Source: Coenobita brevimanus
Taxonomy: Eukaryota > Arthropoda > Malacostraca > Decapoda > Coenobitidae
Length of the DNA: 64,000 nucleotides
Assembly (NCBI GenBank): GCA_032717465.1
Contig: CM064732.1
Span: forward strand, 23,750,567 to 23,814,566
Direction of reading: 5' to 3'
In this document: piece after piece, positions 23,221-35,373 of the stretch
Layout of the letters: every line of letters starts with the position of its first letter
How positions within the stretch are numbered: position 1 is the first letter of the stretch
Program-made: the position numbers and the translations under genes
The notes under the pieces: model-generated
Database searches by the model: none
Told to the model about the DNA's origin: nothing
The model's input: only the letters and a program-made list of their open reading frames with translations

Positions 23221-24038
23221 ATCCTAATCATGTTTTAATGACCCCGTCCAAGTATATGCCTAGTTTAATTTCATGAATCATTTGTATTTTAATCAATAAT
23301 GAATAATAAACTTTATCAGTCATGTGGAAATATGCCTAGGTACTCATTACATAAAATTTTTTTTAAAAAAGCTGGCCGGAGTGTAATGGTTGTTGTAATG
23401 TAGTTAAGCCTGATTCCATTTCATTTTTGAGATCTGATGTTTTCGAAAATTCTAGTCCGTGTATAAACAGTGCTGCGCACCTCCAGAGTGCATTTTTTTT
23501 TTTTTTTACGGTACAGTATATTTGAATATAATCGTATGAAAAGACAGACAAGTGTCCAATCTTTGTTCATCAAACTCACTGAATGCAAAATCCTGATTAA
23601 ATGTAAGTACGAGTATGTACATGAAACTTTTAGTAAACAGTACGATATGACAAGGAATCTATACAGCCAAAAATTAACAAGAGCGGCCTCATTCATAAAA
23701 AGGAATAATTGAATAATCAATCACATCAACAGCTGTAGCCCGTAGTCTCACGCCCATCGCATCTCTCAGGAACCCCTAAGGGGAAAACAATACCTATTAC
23801 CCTTCATCAAGACTGAATCACATCATTTCCTCTTAAAATGTATTCTCCCCTGCTGGGTGCTGATAGAAACCGGGAAGTAGGGCTCCCACTCTGCCTTAAA
23901 TGACAAGCTGTTAATTATTACGTCACGCCTGTCACAGAAGCTGACACAATAATAACTGGCCCCAATTGAAATAGCTCGTGGAGACATTTTTATTTTTTAA
24001 ACTTTTGGCAATTAATTTTCAATAGACTGGGGACCTGC

Positions 24039-24074
<36 letters not shown>

Positions 24075-25630
24075 AAAAAAAAGGGGTGATAGTACAGAGC
24101 ATGATGGTACTGTATAAAGATTGGGGAGGGAAACAGAGCGGTAACATACCCGCAGGTGTGAACAGTTAGAGATGATAAGAGACGAGAGCCATGTATGAAA
24201 GATGGGGTAGGAAGAATAGGAGCTAGTGATAAGAAACAGTGATGGTATAACGTGAGGTTTGCTAAAATATAGGTACAAGTTACAGTGGTAAGGTAAGTGT
24301 GTCCTGTCGTATCCCGACCTAAGTACTTAGCAGACAGTGTTATTTAACACGCCCCATCCTGACGTTTTCTGGGCAGTGGTACGCCCCAGTCCCGACATCT
24401 TTGGACCTTTTTTTTTTTTTTTTTGGCTCAAGCATCCGCTTTTGGTGAGAAACATCGAAAATTCATAGAGAAATTGCTCACCTGAGGTTTAAAATACTCG
24501 ATCCAGGTAGGAGTACCTCCTTACCTTACAGGGTTTTCTATCAGGCTGGCTGCAAAGAAAACGAGTTCAATGGGAGGATAAACGGTATTTATTTATTTAT
24601 TTGGTACGAATTTATATGTAGTACGAGAGTATATTGGTTTTCAAACGGTAGTATAGGCATTATAAGCATTGTTTCACTCACTAAATCATCACCATTCATG
24701 ACCTTTTTTTGCCACATTACCTGATCATCATTTCTGACTGTTTCTTCCTCTAATGTTTGTCCTCCACATTCTCATCGATTGGGGAATCACTCTGGCCCTG
24801 AATTTCGTACCGTGGCATGACATGGCTTTACTGGCCAGGTCACTGATAACAGGTGAATTGCTGAGAAAAGGTCATTCGGCGGGGGAGGAGGTCATGTTGG
24901 ATAAGGCATTGTCCCTGCCTGGCATCTTGTAGAGGAAGGTGTCCCGTGTATACGTGCCAAAAATCACTCGTGAAAATTGAAAATTGTGCAAATTAGGGAC
25001 CTTGCAATGTTCCCGCATTAATTTACGTCTCCAGGATATGAGTGCACATCATGTGAGGACGTGAATTCACTTCTCCGGGACGTGGCGGGTTAAACACGGG
25101 GAAGACGTTCCACTTTCTGCTTACGTGTCAACTGCTTTGCATCACACTCACCTATTGCAGCTTGTCATTTGAGTGCAAAGGACCACTGATAAGGAAGTAT
25201 CCCTGTCCATTTCTTTTTTTTAATTATTTTCAACAATCCGACAGTTTCATTCAGCCTAGCGGTTTATGCATTTGTCTAAGGTCTGTTTGTTGGAGAAATA
25301 TCAGTAAACCAGTGGTCCAAATCTCTTCCAAGTATTCATTTCCCCTCATCTGTCTATACTTAATGTAACATGTCACTTACAGTATTACTAATATTTAAAA
25401 AACAGAAAAAATCAGTAGGTTGCTAAAACTTATGGTAGTTTCCCGTAGGCTGGAGGTCAGTTTTAGTTTCTAATGCTAATTTTAAGCAAATTTGTTATTT
25501 ACATAAATACTGTCGTAGATAAGTCATGTAAAATACAAATCTCCTCCAGTTCAAAGCAAAAAGGAAATGCACTTTAAGACCACAGGTACTATAACGTGGA
25601 AGAGCTGGCACATTATTTTGGCTTTTACAA
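23221..25630. other. No gene recognised over 2.4 kb
   Basis: Contains poly-T at 23,490-23,508 and 24,405-24,424 and a GA run at 24,038-24,073. A possible weak inverted pair 'ggtaaggtaag' (24,281) / 'cttaccttac' (24,522) was noted. All frames are short, with no domains. Confidence 0.55.
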
Positions 25631-25632
25631 TA

Positions 25633-25671
<39 letters not shown>

Positions 25672-25905
25672 GGTAACGTTCTCGCTTACCAACTGGTGGA
25701 CGGGAGTTTGCGCCTCGCTCAGGTTGCGAAAAGTTTCACTGACGAAGTGGGTGGTTACTGTCCCTCTTGAGCAAGGGGACGGGTGTGTGCGTGTGTGAAG
25801 GTCACAGCCTTGCCCTTAGATCGGACTATATGAGCTCTCAGTTCCCTTCTGGGAGGGTAAAAGCTGACGATCACGACCATCAAGTGATCCTGACCGACCT
25901 GGTGA

Positions 25906-25974
<69 letters not shown>
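25631..25974 (+). mobile_element. tRNA-derived SINE, copy B, between CA arrays
   Basis: CA array (25,631-25,670), SINE body (25,671-25,907), CA array (25,908-25,974). The body is nearly identical to copy A at 4,041-4,286, with a handful of substitutions and a few missing 5' bases ('agtggtaacgttctcgctta' start). The downstream CA is again the tail. Confidence 0.75.
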
Positions 25975-25976
<2 letters not shown>

Positions 25977-26154
25977 GGGGGTAGGGGGGTTTCAAGAATA
26001 CTCCCCCAGTATTCCTGCTTGTTGTACGAGGTGACTAAAAGGGTTGGTGATGGGTTAGTGCCCCACCCTGTAAAAAGAACTAACTAAAAAAGCGAATAAA
26101 GCTCCTCAGACCCGGACGTACCATACGTTGGCGACTAAGGAACGGACAAATGAC

Positions 26155-26925
26155 ATTCTTAGGGTGGGAACATGGAATGTGAGAGGAGTGAATGATGAAG
26201 TGAAAGAGAGAGAGATTGTTCAAGTGCTTGGGGATGCAAAAGTGGATATATGTGGATTGACTGAAACTAAATGAAAAGGTGAAAGCGTGTGAGAATGGGA
26301 ATATGGTGTAGGTATATGTGCGGGAGTCAATGAGAATGAGAGGGCAATAGAGGGAGTATGTCTGATGATAAGCAAGAAGTGGAAGGAGAATATAAGAGAG
26401 TATGGAACAGTGGGTGCAAGGATTGTATGGGTGAGGATGAAAGTAGGTATACAAGCATGGGCGATTGTATGTGGGTATGCCCCAACAGAGGATCGAGTGG
26501 CAAGAGTGAAAGATGAGTTTTGGGCGAGAGTAGAAGCATGTATGGACAAGTTTGAGAGGAGCAAGAGAGTGCTGTTGATTGGAGACATGAATGGCAAAGT
26601 TGGGAATGTACGAGTGGATGGAGTGTTTGGTCAGTGGGGTGTGCCAGCTGAAGTAGATGGGAATGGTAGTGCTTTGGTGGACATCTGTGCTTGTAAGGGG
26701 TTGGCAATAGCCAATACCTACTTTCGTCATAAGATGATCCACCGGTGTACATGGATAGTAATGAGGAGGATGGACGGTGAACTTGTTGAACGAAAGGCGA
26801 TGATAGACTACGTGTGTGTGGATGAGCGAATGAAAAGACAAGTGTTGGATGCAAGAGTGTGGAGAGGGTGGGGGAATGGAGTCTTGGACCACCACTTAGT
26901 GATGGCCAAGGTAGAGATGCAATGA
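26155..26925 (+). pseudogene. LINE endonuclease domain
   Basis: AP-type endonuclease motifs in order: 'LRVGTWNVRGVN' (26,158 on), 'LTETK' (about 26,259-26,273), 'LLIGDMNGKVG' (26,574-26,606), 'MIDYVCVDERMK' (26,802-26,837) and 'LDHHLVMAKVE' (26,884-26,916). These are the Asn, Glu, Asp-x-Asn, Asp and His-His positions expected of the family. In-frame stops follow LTETK. The frame then shifts near 26,880-26,925 relative to RT. Confidence 0.82.
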
Positions 26926-29138
26926 AAGTGGTTGAGGAGACAAAGGGGAAGACAGGAGGAAGCAGCTCTGTGAGAAGAGTGGAGAAATTGCAAGATAGTG
27001 AGAAGAGGACAGAGTATAAGAGCATAGTGGAAGAAAGATTGGGAAGGTATGAGCTAGAGCAGATGGAAGGGGTGGAAGACGTATGTAAGATATTCAAGGA
27101 AGAGATAGGCGAAGCGTGTGAGGCGGTTTGTGGAGTGAGGAGGAAATGCAAGGTGAAACGAGCTGTGGAACAAAAGAAGGCGGCATATAGTGAATGGTTG
27201 GCGAGTAGAGGTAGGGGAGAAGATGAGAGAGAGAAGAGAGAGGTATATGTGAGCAGGAGAAGGGAGGTTAAGAGACTGGTGGGGGAGAGCAAGAGGAAAG
27301 TGGATGAAGAGTTTGGGAGGAATCTGAGTGTTAAATGGAGGGAGAGTAAGAAATTGTTTTGGAAGGAGGTAAAGAAAGTAAGGCAGTGTGAATGGGGAAA
27401 TAGTAGGGGAGTGAGAGATAGGAATAATAGATTGTTGGTGGAGAAGAGAGAGAAATTGAGGAGATGGAAGGAGCACTTTGAGGATTTGTTTAATGTACAG
27501 AGTGAGAGCAGTGTGAGTATAAGTGGTTGGGGAATGGCTGGGAGAAGAAGAGATGAGAGGAGGGAGGAAAAGATCAGTAGGGAGGAAGTAGTGGAAGTGA
27601 TGAAGAAGATTAAGTTGGGAAAGGCCCCGGGAATTGACGAAGTGTGTGGTGAAATGCATAGGTATGGGGGTGAGATTGTTGTGGAGTGGATATGGAAGTT
27701 GTGTAGATTGGCTTGGAAACAGGGAAGGGTTCCAGAGGACTGGAAATCAGGTATAATTGTTCCATTATACAAAGGAAAAGGGGAGAAAGAAGTATGTGGT
27801 AACCATAGGGGTATTTGCCTTCTTAGTGTGACTGGTAAAATATATGTTAGAATACTCATTGATAGGGTTAGGCATATGACAGAGGAGCTAGTTGGAGAAG
27901 AACAAGGGGGATTTAATAAGGGAAAATGGTGTGTAGATCAGATATTTGTTCTAAGATGTTTAGTGGAGAAGTATCTAGAGAAGGGAAGGAAAGTGTATGC
28001 TGCCTTCATGGACTTGGAGAAAGCGTATGACAGAATAGATAGGCAAGGTATGTGGAAGGTATTAAGAATATATGGAGTGGAGGGGAAATTGTTGAGTGCT
28101 GTGAAGAATATGTACGAGGGAGCTAGGGCTACGGTGCGAGTGGATGGTGAGCCGAGTGAGTTCTTTGATCTCAATGTGGGACTGAAATAGGGTTGTGTGA
28201 TGTCTCCATGGCTGTTTGATATATACATGGATGGGGTTGTAAAGGAGGTGCAAGGTAGGGCAGTGGATGTGGGGCTGGCCCTAATGAATGAGGGTGAGAT
28301 TTGGAAGCTTCCGGTGTTGCTGTTTGCTGATGATACAGTATTGTTGAGTGAAGATGAATGGGAGTTGCAAGGTTTGGTGAATGAATTTGGGACAGTGTGT
28401 AGGAGGAGGAATCTGAAAGTTAATGTAAACAGAAGTAAAGTTATGGTGTTTGAGAGGATTGAAGTCACAGAGTGTGCAGTGATGTTGGATGGTGAGGATA
28501 TGGAGAATGTGAGTGCATTCAAGTACTTGGGTAGTGTGATGAGTAAGGATGGAACTTTGGGGGATGAAGTGCGTGAAAGGGTACAGCAGGGAAGGAAGGC
28601 TATTGGTACACTGAAAGCAGTGATTAGAAATAGGGAGGTGAATATGGAAGTTAAGAGGTCACTGCATGATAGTATTGTGATCCCTACCCTGACGTATGGA
28701 GGCGGGGCGTGGACCTTGTAAGAGGGGAAAAAGTCAAGAGTGAGAGAAGTGGAAATGAGTTACTTGAGAGGAGCATGTGGAGTGACGTGGAGGGACAGGT
28801 TGACGAATGAAGAAGTGAAGGAACGTTGTGGGGTAGATGTGGATGTGGTTGAGAAGATTAGGAGAAATACACTGAGGTGGTTTGGACATGTGGAGAGAAT
28901 GGAGAATGAAAGACTGACTAAGAGGGTGTATGTAGGTGAGGTGGAGGGAGGGAGAGGGAGGGGGAGACCGAGGACGAGGTGGAGGGATGGAGTTGAGAGG
29001 TTTATGAGGGAGGGGAGGGTGAGTTGGGGGGAGGGTAGTCAAATTGTGGGTGACAGAGCGACTTGGAGGAGTTTTGTCTGCAGCCACCCTTTGCGGGATT
29101 GGGGCGTCGGGCTGTATATATATATTTACCGTCTATAG
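26859..29138 (+). pseudogene. LINE reverse transcriptase and C-terminal region
   Basis: Frame from 26,859 with stops at 28,188-28,190 (TAG in GLK*GCVMSP) and near 28,719 (AWTL*). RT motifs: 'GKAPGIDEVCGEM', 'PEDWKSGIIVPLYKGKG', 'HRGICLLSVTGKIY', 'FMDLEKAYDRID' (first catalytic Asp), 'GCVMSPWLFDIYMDGV', 'LLFADDTVLLSE' (FADD at 28,323-28,334) and 'FKYLGSVMSKDG'. Relative to the 57.7 kb copy, a tryptophan-containing segment is missing near 27,160. All catalytic aspartates are visible, so loss of function comes from the stops and the frameshift. Confidence 0.85.
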
Positions 29139-29140
29139 AG

Positions 29141-29492
29141 CCACCACCATCCTTTCTGGTTGGTCCTGCGACTTAGAGGGTCACTGGAGAGTTGAGAAAA
29201 GAGGTAACCAGGTCAAACTCCTCTGTGCCCTCCTCGCCCCCACCCCCGAATGGCCACGACCACCTCTTTCAGATAGGGTTCTGGCTCAAGGGGTTTTTAG
29301 GAGATGTGGGGGATGTGATGGCCTTGCCATACTTCTCCGCGCCTTCCTCGTTTTTAACAGTGTTACGGCCGCATGTCATTCCCTCCTCATTTATCCAGGT
29401 TTCGGATCGTCATTGAGTTCGGCTAGCTTGCCTCATCCCCAGTGTTTTGAATATAATAAAGGTGTATTACCACACCAGAAAAAAAAAAAATG
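29141..29492 (+). other. Probable 3' UTR of the LINE or adjacent repeat, poly-A end
   Basis: Follows the last coding block and ends 'cacaccag' plus an A run (about 29,480-29,491), with 'aataaa' about 25 bp upstream. The 57.7 kb relative does not share it, so it could belong to another insertion. Confidence 0.45.
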
Positions 29493-31090
29493 GGTATGAT
29501 GAGCAAGGGAATGAACTGGATGGACTAAAAATCTGATGAATGGGAAGGAGCCATAAGAGCATGTCCTGTGAAAAGGGTTGGGTTGGATCAGTTATCTGAG
29601 TGCATTGAAGGGTTGCCAAAATTTTCTTCAGCAACAAGAACGAGATGAGATCACGTTGCTTTTATGTACTTGCCTTCCAGTTTTTTCATTTGAAACGTCA
29701 CTGTGTGCTGTATCTGTTTCAGCATTAAATCCTTGCGTCATCATTTGTCTTTTTCTGGCAAACGCCAGATTCATATTTGGAGAAACGTCCTCGGAATGAG
29801 GGAGTTGATATCCATTATTATCAGTCTCCATATTTATGCATTATTGTGTCTGTTGTCAGACGACTATAATCTTAATAAAAAGGTCTCCGGGCTTAGGGGA
29901 TAAAAATGACTCGAGCTATTACTGAAATCTAGGTAACTTCATTTGTAAAATTATAAATAAGAAATAAATACTGTGGTAAATAATTCACCACTCTCATCAA
30001 TATTTAAGACTGTTTCTTCCATTCCCGCATCCGCTCCTGCTCTCGTCTAGCCAGAGCTTTAAATCTCTCTCTCTCCACCCGTAAGCCCTGCATCAGTAGT
30101 CCTCTGCTCTCTTTAACTGTCACTCTCTCCTCTCTTGCCGCTAACTCATTTGCCTTTCCTTTTTCTTCTGCCTATTCTTTTCACTTTCTCTGTCCATTCG
30201 CATCTCTTCTTCTTCCCATTCCCATCTCCTTCTCTGTTCCGTCCTCTCTCTTTTTCTGTTTTTTTTTCTTCTTTTTTTCTCTCGTCCTCTGTCCCTTCCT
30301 CTCTCTCCTTCCCATATCTTCTTCTGCCTCTTATTCTCCCTTCTTCTTCTTTCCTCTTCTGCCCTTTCCTATCTATTCTTTGTCTCTCATATGTAGCGTT
30401 CCTTGTGTATATTGTCTAAATCATTTTGTCACTCCTTCCATCATCATATTAATTATCTTCTGTATCAGGAGAAGTATTATATAGTAAGTATTTTAATATA
30501 TAAATGCACATGGCACTAGCTTATAGTAACGTGTGCAGGTAAGTTGTCAGAATAATTTCGTCAGTTAAGCAAAGCAGGGGACGAGGAAAATGCAGTATGA
30601 AAGAATTTGTTAGCAGGAAACAGAATTTGCTCTGACGTGACAATTTCTCATTTCTCAGAGCTAACAGCTAGTTCATTTGGTCCCTATTTCATCACCTTTA
30701 TTTTACTTTGTCTTTCTAGTCTCCAATAAAAATGTTCTAGTCTTCATTTGTAGTCCGTGATTATTACCATATCATTCTAGTTGTATTCTGTTTACTGTCT
30801 TTGTTCCATTTGTCATCCCATGCTTACTTCTTTCAGTGTGTTGATTCCTTTATCTGCAGGTGTAATATTCTCCCTTTATCTCCATGTATCTTCTCATCAG
30901 CTGTTGTTTGTTGCATCATTTGTCTTTCTGTCTGTTGGCGAAATTATGGAAAAATCGTTTTTGAAAATGCATCACAAAAAAAAAAAAAAGTGACGACCAT
31001 CACAGGAATATATATATATATATATTTTTTAAGGAAAAACCATAAATATTTAAATTAAAATTATAAATATCTAAGTCTATCTATCTAATT

Positions 31091-31094
<4 letters not shown>
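29493..31094. other. No gene; polypyrimidine block 30,050-30,400
   Basis: C/T-rich low complexity at 30,050-30,400, an A run at 30,976-30,989, and a short TA tract at 31,009-31,025. Nothing coding recognised. Confidence 0.6.

Positions 31095-31152
<58 letters not shown>
31095..31152. repeat. (TG)n microsatellite
   Basis: Pure TG dinucleotide. Confidence 0.95.
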
Positions 31153-31155
<3 letters not shown>

Positions 31156-31424
31156 ATTGACTAGAACTGCCCCAGATTTAGAATAACTATGAAGCCTATC
31201 AGAGGAACGAATGGTTTAATACCGACGAATTGGGTAAGAATTAGGGTAAACCTTTGTTATAATATTCATGTCTTCATCTTTGTGATCTCCTTGTATGTAA
31301 TGCTGTCCTCTTCTTTTCCGTTTCTCTTTGCTCGTCGCTTCTCCTTGGCCACCGTGGGTCCCTTACCCCCCCCCCAAAAAAAAAAGCACAGGAGAAAGAT
31401 TTTTCTTGTTTTTCTTCTCAGTGT

Positions 31425-32500
31425 AGTCTGCACTAAATTAAATTCACTTGGTTCCCCAACGTTCAAGAATTGCTGTCTCGTCATGGAAGAAGGTCGCGTC
31501 TTGAGCCTCCAAATACGCATCATCATCAAATACTTCATCATGACTCCGAAGACGGTGACCACGCAGATGAGATTTCAGTTTGGGAAACAGAAGTCAGACA
31601 GGGTCAGGTCGGTTGAGTAAGGAGCATGAGACAACAGTTCAGAGGTACAGTTGGCTTCCTCAGTTACTTCCATGTGTATCAAAGTGGAGAGGGACGTTGT
31701 CCTAGAGTAACAGCACTCCAGCTTTCAACTTTCCTCACCGTTTCTCTCTGATTGCTTCTTTTAACAGCCTCAGTTCTGATGCATAATAAGCTCAATTAAT
31801 GGTTTGACCCTCTTGCTAGTAGTCATCAGAATTCGTTCATTGACCCAAAACACTGAAGCAGTTACCTTGCCAACAGATGCCAATTGCTTGAATTTTGGGG
31901 GAGGTGGATAACTGTGGTGTTTTCATTGCTTGCTTTGATTCCTTGATTCAAGTTCAATGTGGTGAACCCATGTCTCATCCTGGGCAACAAATCCCCTGAA
32001 GAAATTGGCTGGTTCAGCCTGGAAATGGGCCAAAAGTGTCCTTGAAGTTTTCAATCTCGTCAGTTTTTTTGTCTGCTGTCAACATGTGTGCACCCATCCT
32101 GTAGTCAGCTTCTTCATATCCAAAATGTCAGTCAAGTAGTGTGCACTGAACTAGCTCTAATGCCCAAGGTATTGGATATCTGTTGCACTGACTAACGTCT
32201 GTCATTCAAGACCATGTGATGAATTGCTTGCACTTGATCATCCTTGGTCGATGGTTTGGGGCGTCCCAGCAGTGGGTAATTTTCGATGATCTCCCTGCCC
32301 TGATTGAAATTAGCAGCCCACTTCATTATGGTGGAATTACAAGAAGAGTTCTCACCAAGTGTGTTGACCATGTCTTCATGGATTTCCTTGGGGGACATAC
32401 CCGTTTTTTTAGATACCTTATCACAGCATGGGCTTCTTTCTTGTCCATTTTTGGGTATTGCGGAAACCTACCGAATTTCAAAGGGCCTCACATGCAAACT
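31425..32500 (-). pseudogene. mariner-like transposase relic, near full length
   Basis: On the minus strand: N-terminal helix-turn-helix 'MSPKEIHEDMVNTLGENSS' and 'GRPKPSTKDDQVQAIHHMV' (32,192-32,398), then, after several frame breaks, 'GVLLL' with 'DNVPLH' (about 31,690-31,715; the second catalytic Asp region), 'FPKLKSHLRGHRLRS' (31,560-31,605), and a C-terminal 'DATFFHDETAILERWGTK' (31,450-31,505). This order matches mariner DD34D transposases (family knowledge). Many stops; inactive. It is a different subfamily from the deleted copies at 33.8 and 51.1 kb. Terminal inverted repeats were not located. Confidence 0.8.
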
Positions 32501-32952
32501 AACAGGCAAATATAATGAGTTATTCGTATATTCACATAAGGCTTTATAGCATACAGTCATTCTTAAAAGTCGTGATTGCTCCCCTTGCTTGTGGGCATGG
32601 CCGAGAACTTTTTGCGGGACCCGCAGGAGATGGTATACCCCTTGTATCATATTTTTCCTTTTTATTCTCTCCATTATTTCGTCCTTTATTGTATTATAAA
32701 TTTCGCATTATCATCTCCTACCTCTGGTGTCAGTTACTGAGTTCCTCTGGGTCCTAATCTCAGTCTTTCCTTTTTCTTCACCTACCGTTTGTAGCATCCT
32801 TTTTTTTTTTTTTTTTAAATTCAGAGCAGCACGTTATATTGTATGTATCTTGTATTTTTTCGTGTTCATATAGTTGGTGTCGGTGCATGTAACTCCTTAT
32901 TGTCTCTATTCTTTGCTGCCATCATCGTTATCATTTATTTTTTTTATACTGC

Positions 32953-33003
<51 letters not shown>

Positions 33004-33394
33004 TTTCCTTATCCAGTTGCTCCTCCTCAGAGTCCTTACCTTGTCTGCATAATTTTTTCTCTCATGTCACTCCTCCCTCTCCTGTTCCTTGATTTCTTTC
33101 ATATTTTTCCTCTGGCTCCCATTTAGCGCTAGTCTCCACTCCATGCCTCTCACCTCGTGTCTTAGCCAGCATCTTACTCTCTACATTTTACTTTTCTCCA
33201 TGCCATTAGTCTTTTTCATTTCTCCCCTACTTTCTTGACCCTTTACTCCTCTCAGTGTTCATATTCAATTATATAATCTCCCTGTTAGTCTGTATCTTTT
33301 TCGCGTCATCCTTATGGCTATGCCCTGTTTTCTCAACCTTTTACTCTCAATTACTCTACATTTTGCCTTTAAATCTCCATTTCTCACTGTTTTT
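32501..33394. other. No gene; pyrimidine-rich with (TC)n
   Basis: Poly-T near 32,800-32,817, (TC)n at 32,955-33,001 and C/T-rich flanks. No domain seen. Confidence 0.65.
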
Positions 33395-33839
33395 ATGCCT
33401 CCGCCCACCTATGGTGGAGAGGGCATTAAGTGACTGGTCTGTCCGCCAATGCATGCGTGGGTCCGTGCATTCATAACACGTTTGTGGGCGTGATATCTCC
33501 TGAACAGTTGGCGAATTTCTACAAAATTTTTTTCAGTGATGCAGTATGAGGAAATGATGAAATGATTAGGTCAGCCAGGTCAAGACGCACAGGGTCAAGG
33601 TCATGTGGGGTCGTTATACTTTACTTCATCTCTATGGTTGTGATATCACTGAACCCTTTTATGGATTTTGACCAAGCATTTTTTTAGTGACACAAAACGA
33701 AGGGATGATGATCAGATTAGGTCAGCAAGGCCAAAGGGTCAGAGGTCAAGATATTATTGGGTCAACATAGTTTATCCTTGTGGGCGCGATATCTCATGAA
33801 CCCCTTGACGGATTTTGACTGAACTTTCTAGCAGTAATA

Positions 33840-34609
33840 CGAGGTGCCACCCAAAACTTCCAGTAATGTGAACAGAGGGAGCCAACCGTTTGCAGTTTAG
33901 CCTTTTACCGCTAGCAGGAGTCAGCAGCACCCCTTATGCATCAATGTGGCCCCGGCCGTGTCTGTGGGCGGACACGTTACTGAGCTACGCTTACTATTGT
34001 AACGTAGTGTGTCGGTGGTTTCGCAGTTTTGCAATGGCGGACCAATGGCGCAACAGTGTCAAGTCAATCTTAACCGTTTTCTTCGATATCCAAGGGATTG
34101 TTGTAAAGGAATTCGTCCCACCCAGTCAATCTGTCAGCGGAAAGTTTTACTGTGAAGTTTTGCAGCGTCTGAGGTAGAACATCCGCCGCAAACGTCCAGA
34201 ACAGTGGAAAAATGAGGACTGGGTCCTGCACTATGACAATGCCCCCACCCATATGTCAGTTGTTGTCTGGCAGTTCCTGACCTCCACTAAGACTGTAGTC
34301 ATTCCTCACCCACCCTATTGACCTGACCTTGCTCTCTGCAACCTTTTCCTGTTTCCCAAGCTGAAATTACTAATGAAAGGGCGTCGATTTGACTTGATTA
34401 AGGAGATTCAGACAAAATCGTAGGAGGTGCTCAAGACCATCACGCCTGAAGCCTTCCAGGGATTCATGGACTCATGGAGAAAACGCTGGGTCCACTGTAT
34501 ACATGCCCAAGGGGACTACTTCGATGCGACAGTGAGAACTAGAAGGTACCTGTAGGTAATTTATTTTCCTACATTATTCAAGTTAATGGAACTTCTGGGT
34601 AGCACCTCA
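33840..34609 (+). mobile_element. Internally deleted mariner, copy 1 (770 bp)
   Basis: TIRs CGAGGTGCCACCCAAAACTT (left) and the complementary 'gggtagcacctca' (right), flanked by TA on both sides. Removing the element with one TA restores the host monomer ('cagtaatacagcatgaaggg'), so the boundary is certain. It codes only for the C-terminal half of a transposase: 'VKSILTVFFDIQGIV', 'HYDNAPTH' and 'PEAFQGFMDSW', with stops after LRLR and in the third Asp region. The helix-turn-helix and the first catalytic Asp are deleted. Confidence 0.92.
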
Positions 34610-35029
34610 TACAGCATGAAGGGACAATGAACTGACTAGGTCAACAAGGTCAAGGGTTCAGAGATCAAGGCCCTGAGACCCCTGAAACCCTCGGTGGATA
34701 TTGACCAAATTTTTTTTCCGTGATACAGCATGAAGAGGCAATGAACTAATTAGGTCAGCCAGGTCAAGAGAGATCAAAGGTCAAGGTAGTATGGTTATGG
34801 ATGTGGTATCTCCTGAACCCCTGGAAAGATTTCAACCAAACTTCTGTCAGTTATATAGTATGAAGGGACGATGAACCAGTTAGATCAGGAAGGTCGAGAG
34901 GTCAAAGGGCAAGGTCACATGGATGTGGGCACGATATCTCCTGAACCCCTAGGCAGATTTCGACCAAACTTTTGTCAGTGATACAATATGAAGGGAAGAT
35001 GACCTGGTTAGATCAGCAAGGTAAAGCAG

Positions 35030-35373
35030 GGAGGCGGTGGATCAACTGGTAGAGAGATGGCTTGCATTCCTACTGAACCGAGGTTCTGATCCCCAATGGG
35101 GCAGGGAACAATTTAAAGATATGAATTTTATAAAATCAGACTTTACTGATCTACCAGAAGACCCACCACCATGTCGTAAAAGTACCATACCCCTGTTAAT
35201 ACCAATACACCAGTCCTGTTTGAGACAGCCCTAGCATGTATTCAATATGGGCGGTGTGTGTTAATGGAGTAGTGGTGGCATGTAGAGGTGTATGGTATGT
35301 AGGAGGACTACTGGGCCTTGGGAGCAGGCTGTGAAGCATATGCCCAGAGTCAGACACGTAAAAAAAAAAAAAA
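35030..35373 (+). mobile_element. tRNA-derived SINE with poly-A tail
   Basis: The head 'gtggatcaactggtagagag' (A-box-like) and 'gaggttctgatcccc' (B-box-like) are at tRNA spacing. The body ends in 'gagcaggctgtgaagcatat', 'gcccagagtcagacac' and an A run (35,359-35,372). It is inserted in the tandem array. The tail block is shared with 3,735-3,800. Target duplication not resolved. Confidence 0.75.

Larger units (their letters stand above)
25976..29140 (+). mobile_element. Near-full-length LINE (AP endonuclease + RT), inactivated
   Basis: Starts with a 5' UTR-like block ('ccagtattcctgcttgttgt', 'gaggtgactaaaaggg') that I recognise as a common LINE leader in invertebrate genomes (from memory). 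The endonuclease begins near 26,155 and RT follows. The C-terminal 'RWFGHVERMENERL' and 'GRGRGRPRTRWRDG' segments end near 29,090. The coding region is intact in layout, but at least three stops and one frameshift break it. A truncated relative lies at 57,708-59,718. The long G/A-rich sense strand gives spurious Ser/Leu-rich frames on the minus strand. Confidence 0.88.

Noticed and set aside
24281..24531. Possible MITE with ggtaaggtaag / cttaccttac ends
   Set aside because: Only about 10 bp of pairing and no target duplication visible.
26080..27859. Long minus-strand frames (up to 510 aa) opposite the LINE
   Set aside because: Ser/Leu/His-rich antisense of a purine-rich LINE coding strand; the plus strand carries the recognised EN/RT motifs.
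34000..34200. Intact transposase start (MADQWRNSV) in the 33.8 kb mariner
   Set aside because: It is the deletion junction: the sequence enters the transposase at its middle, without the DNA-binding domain, and hits a stop soon after.
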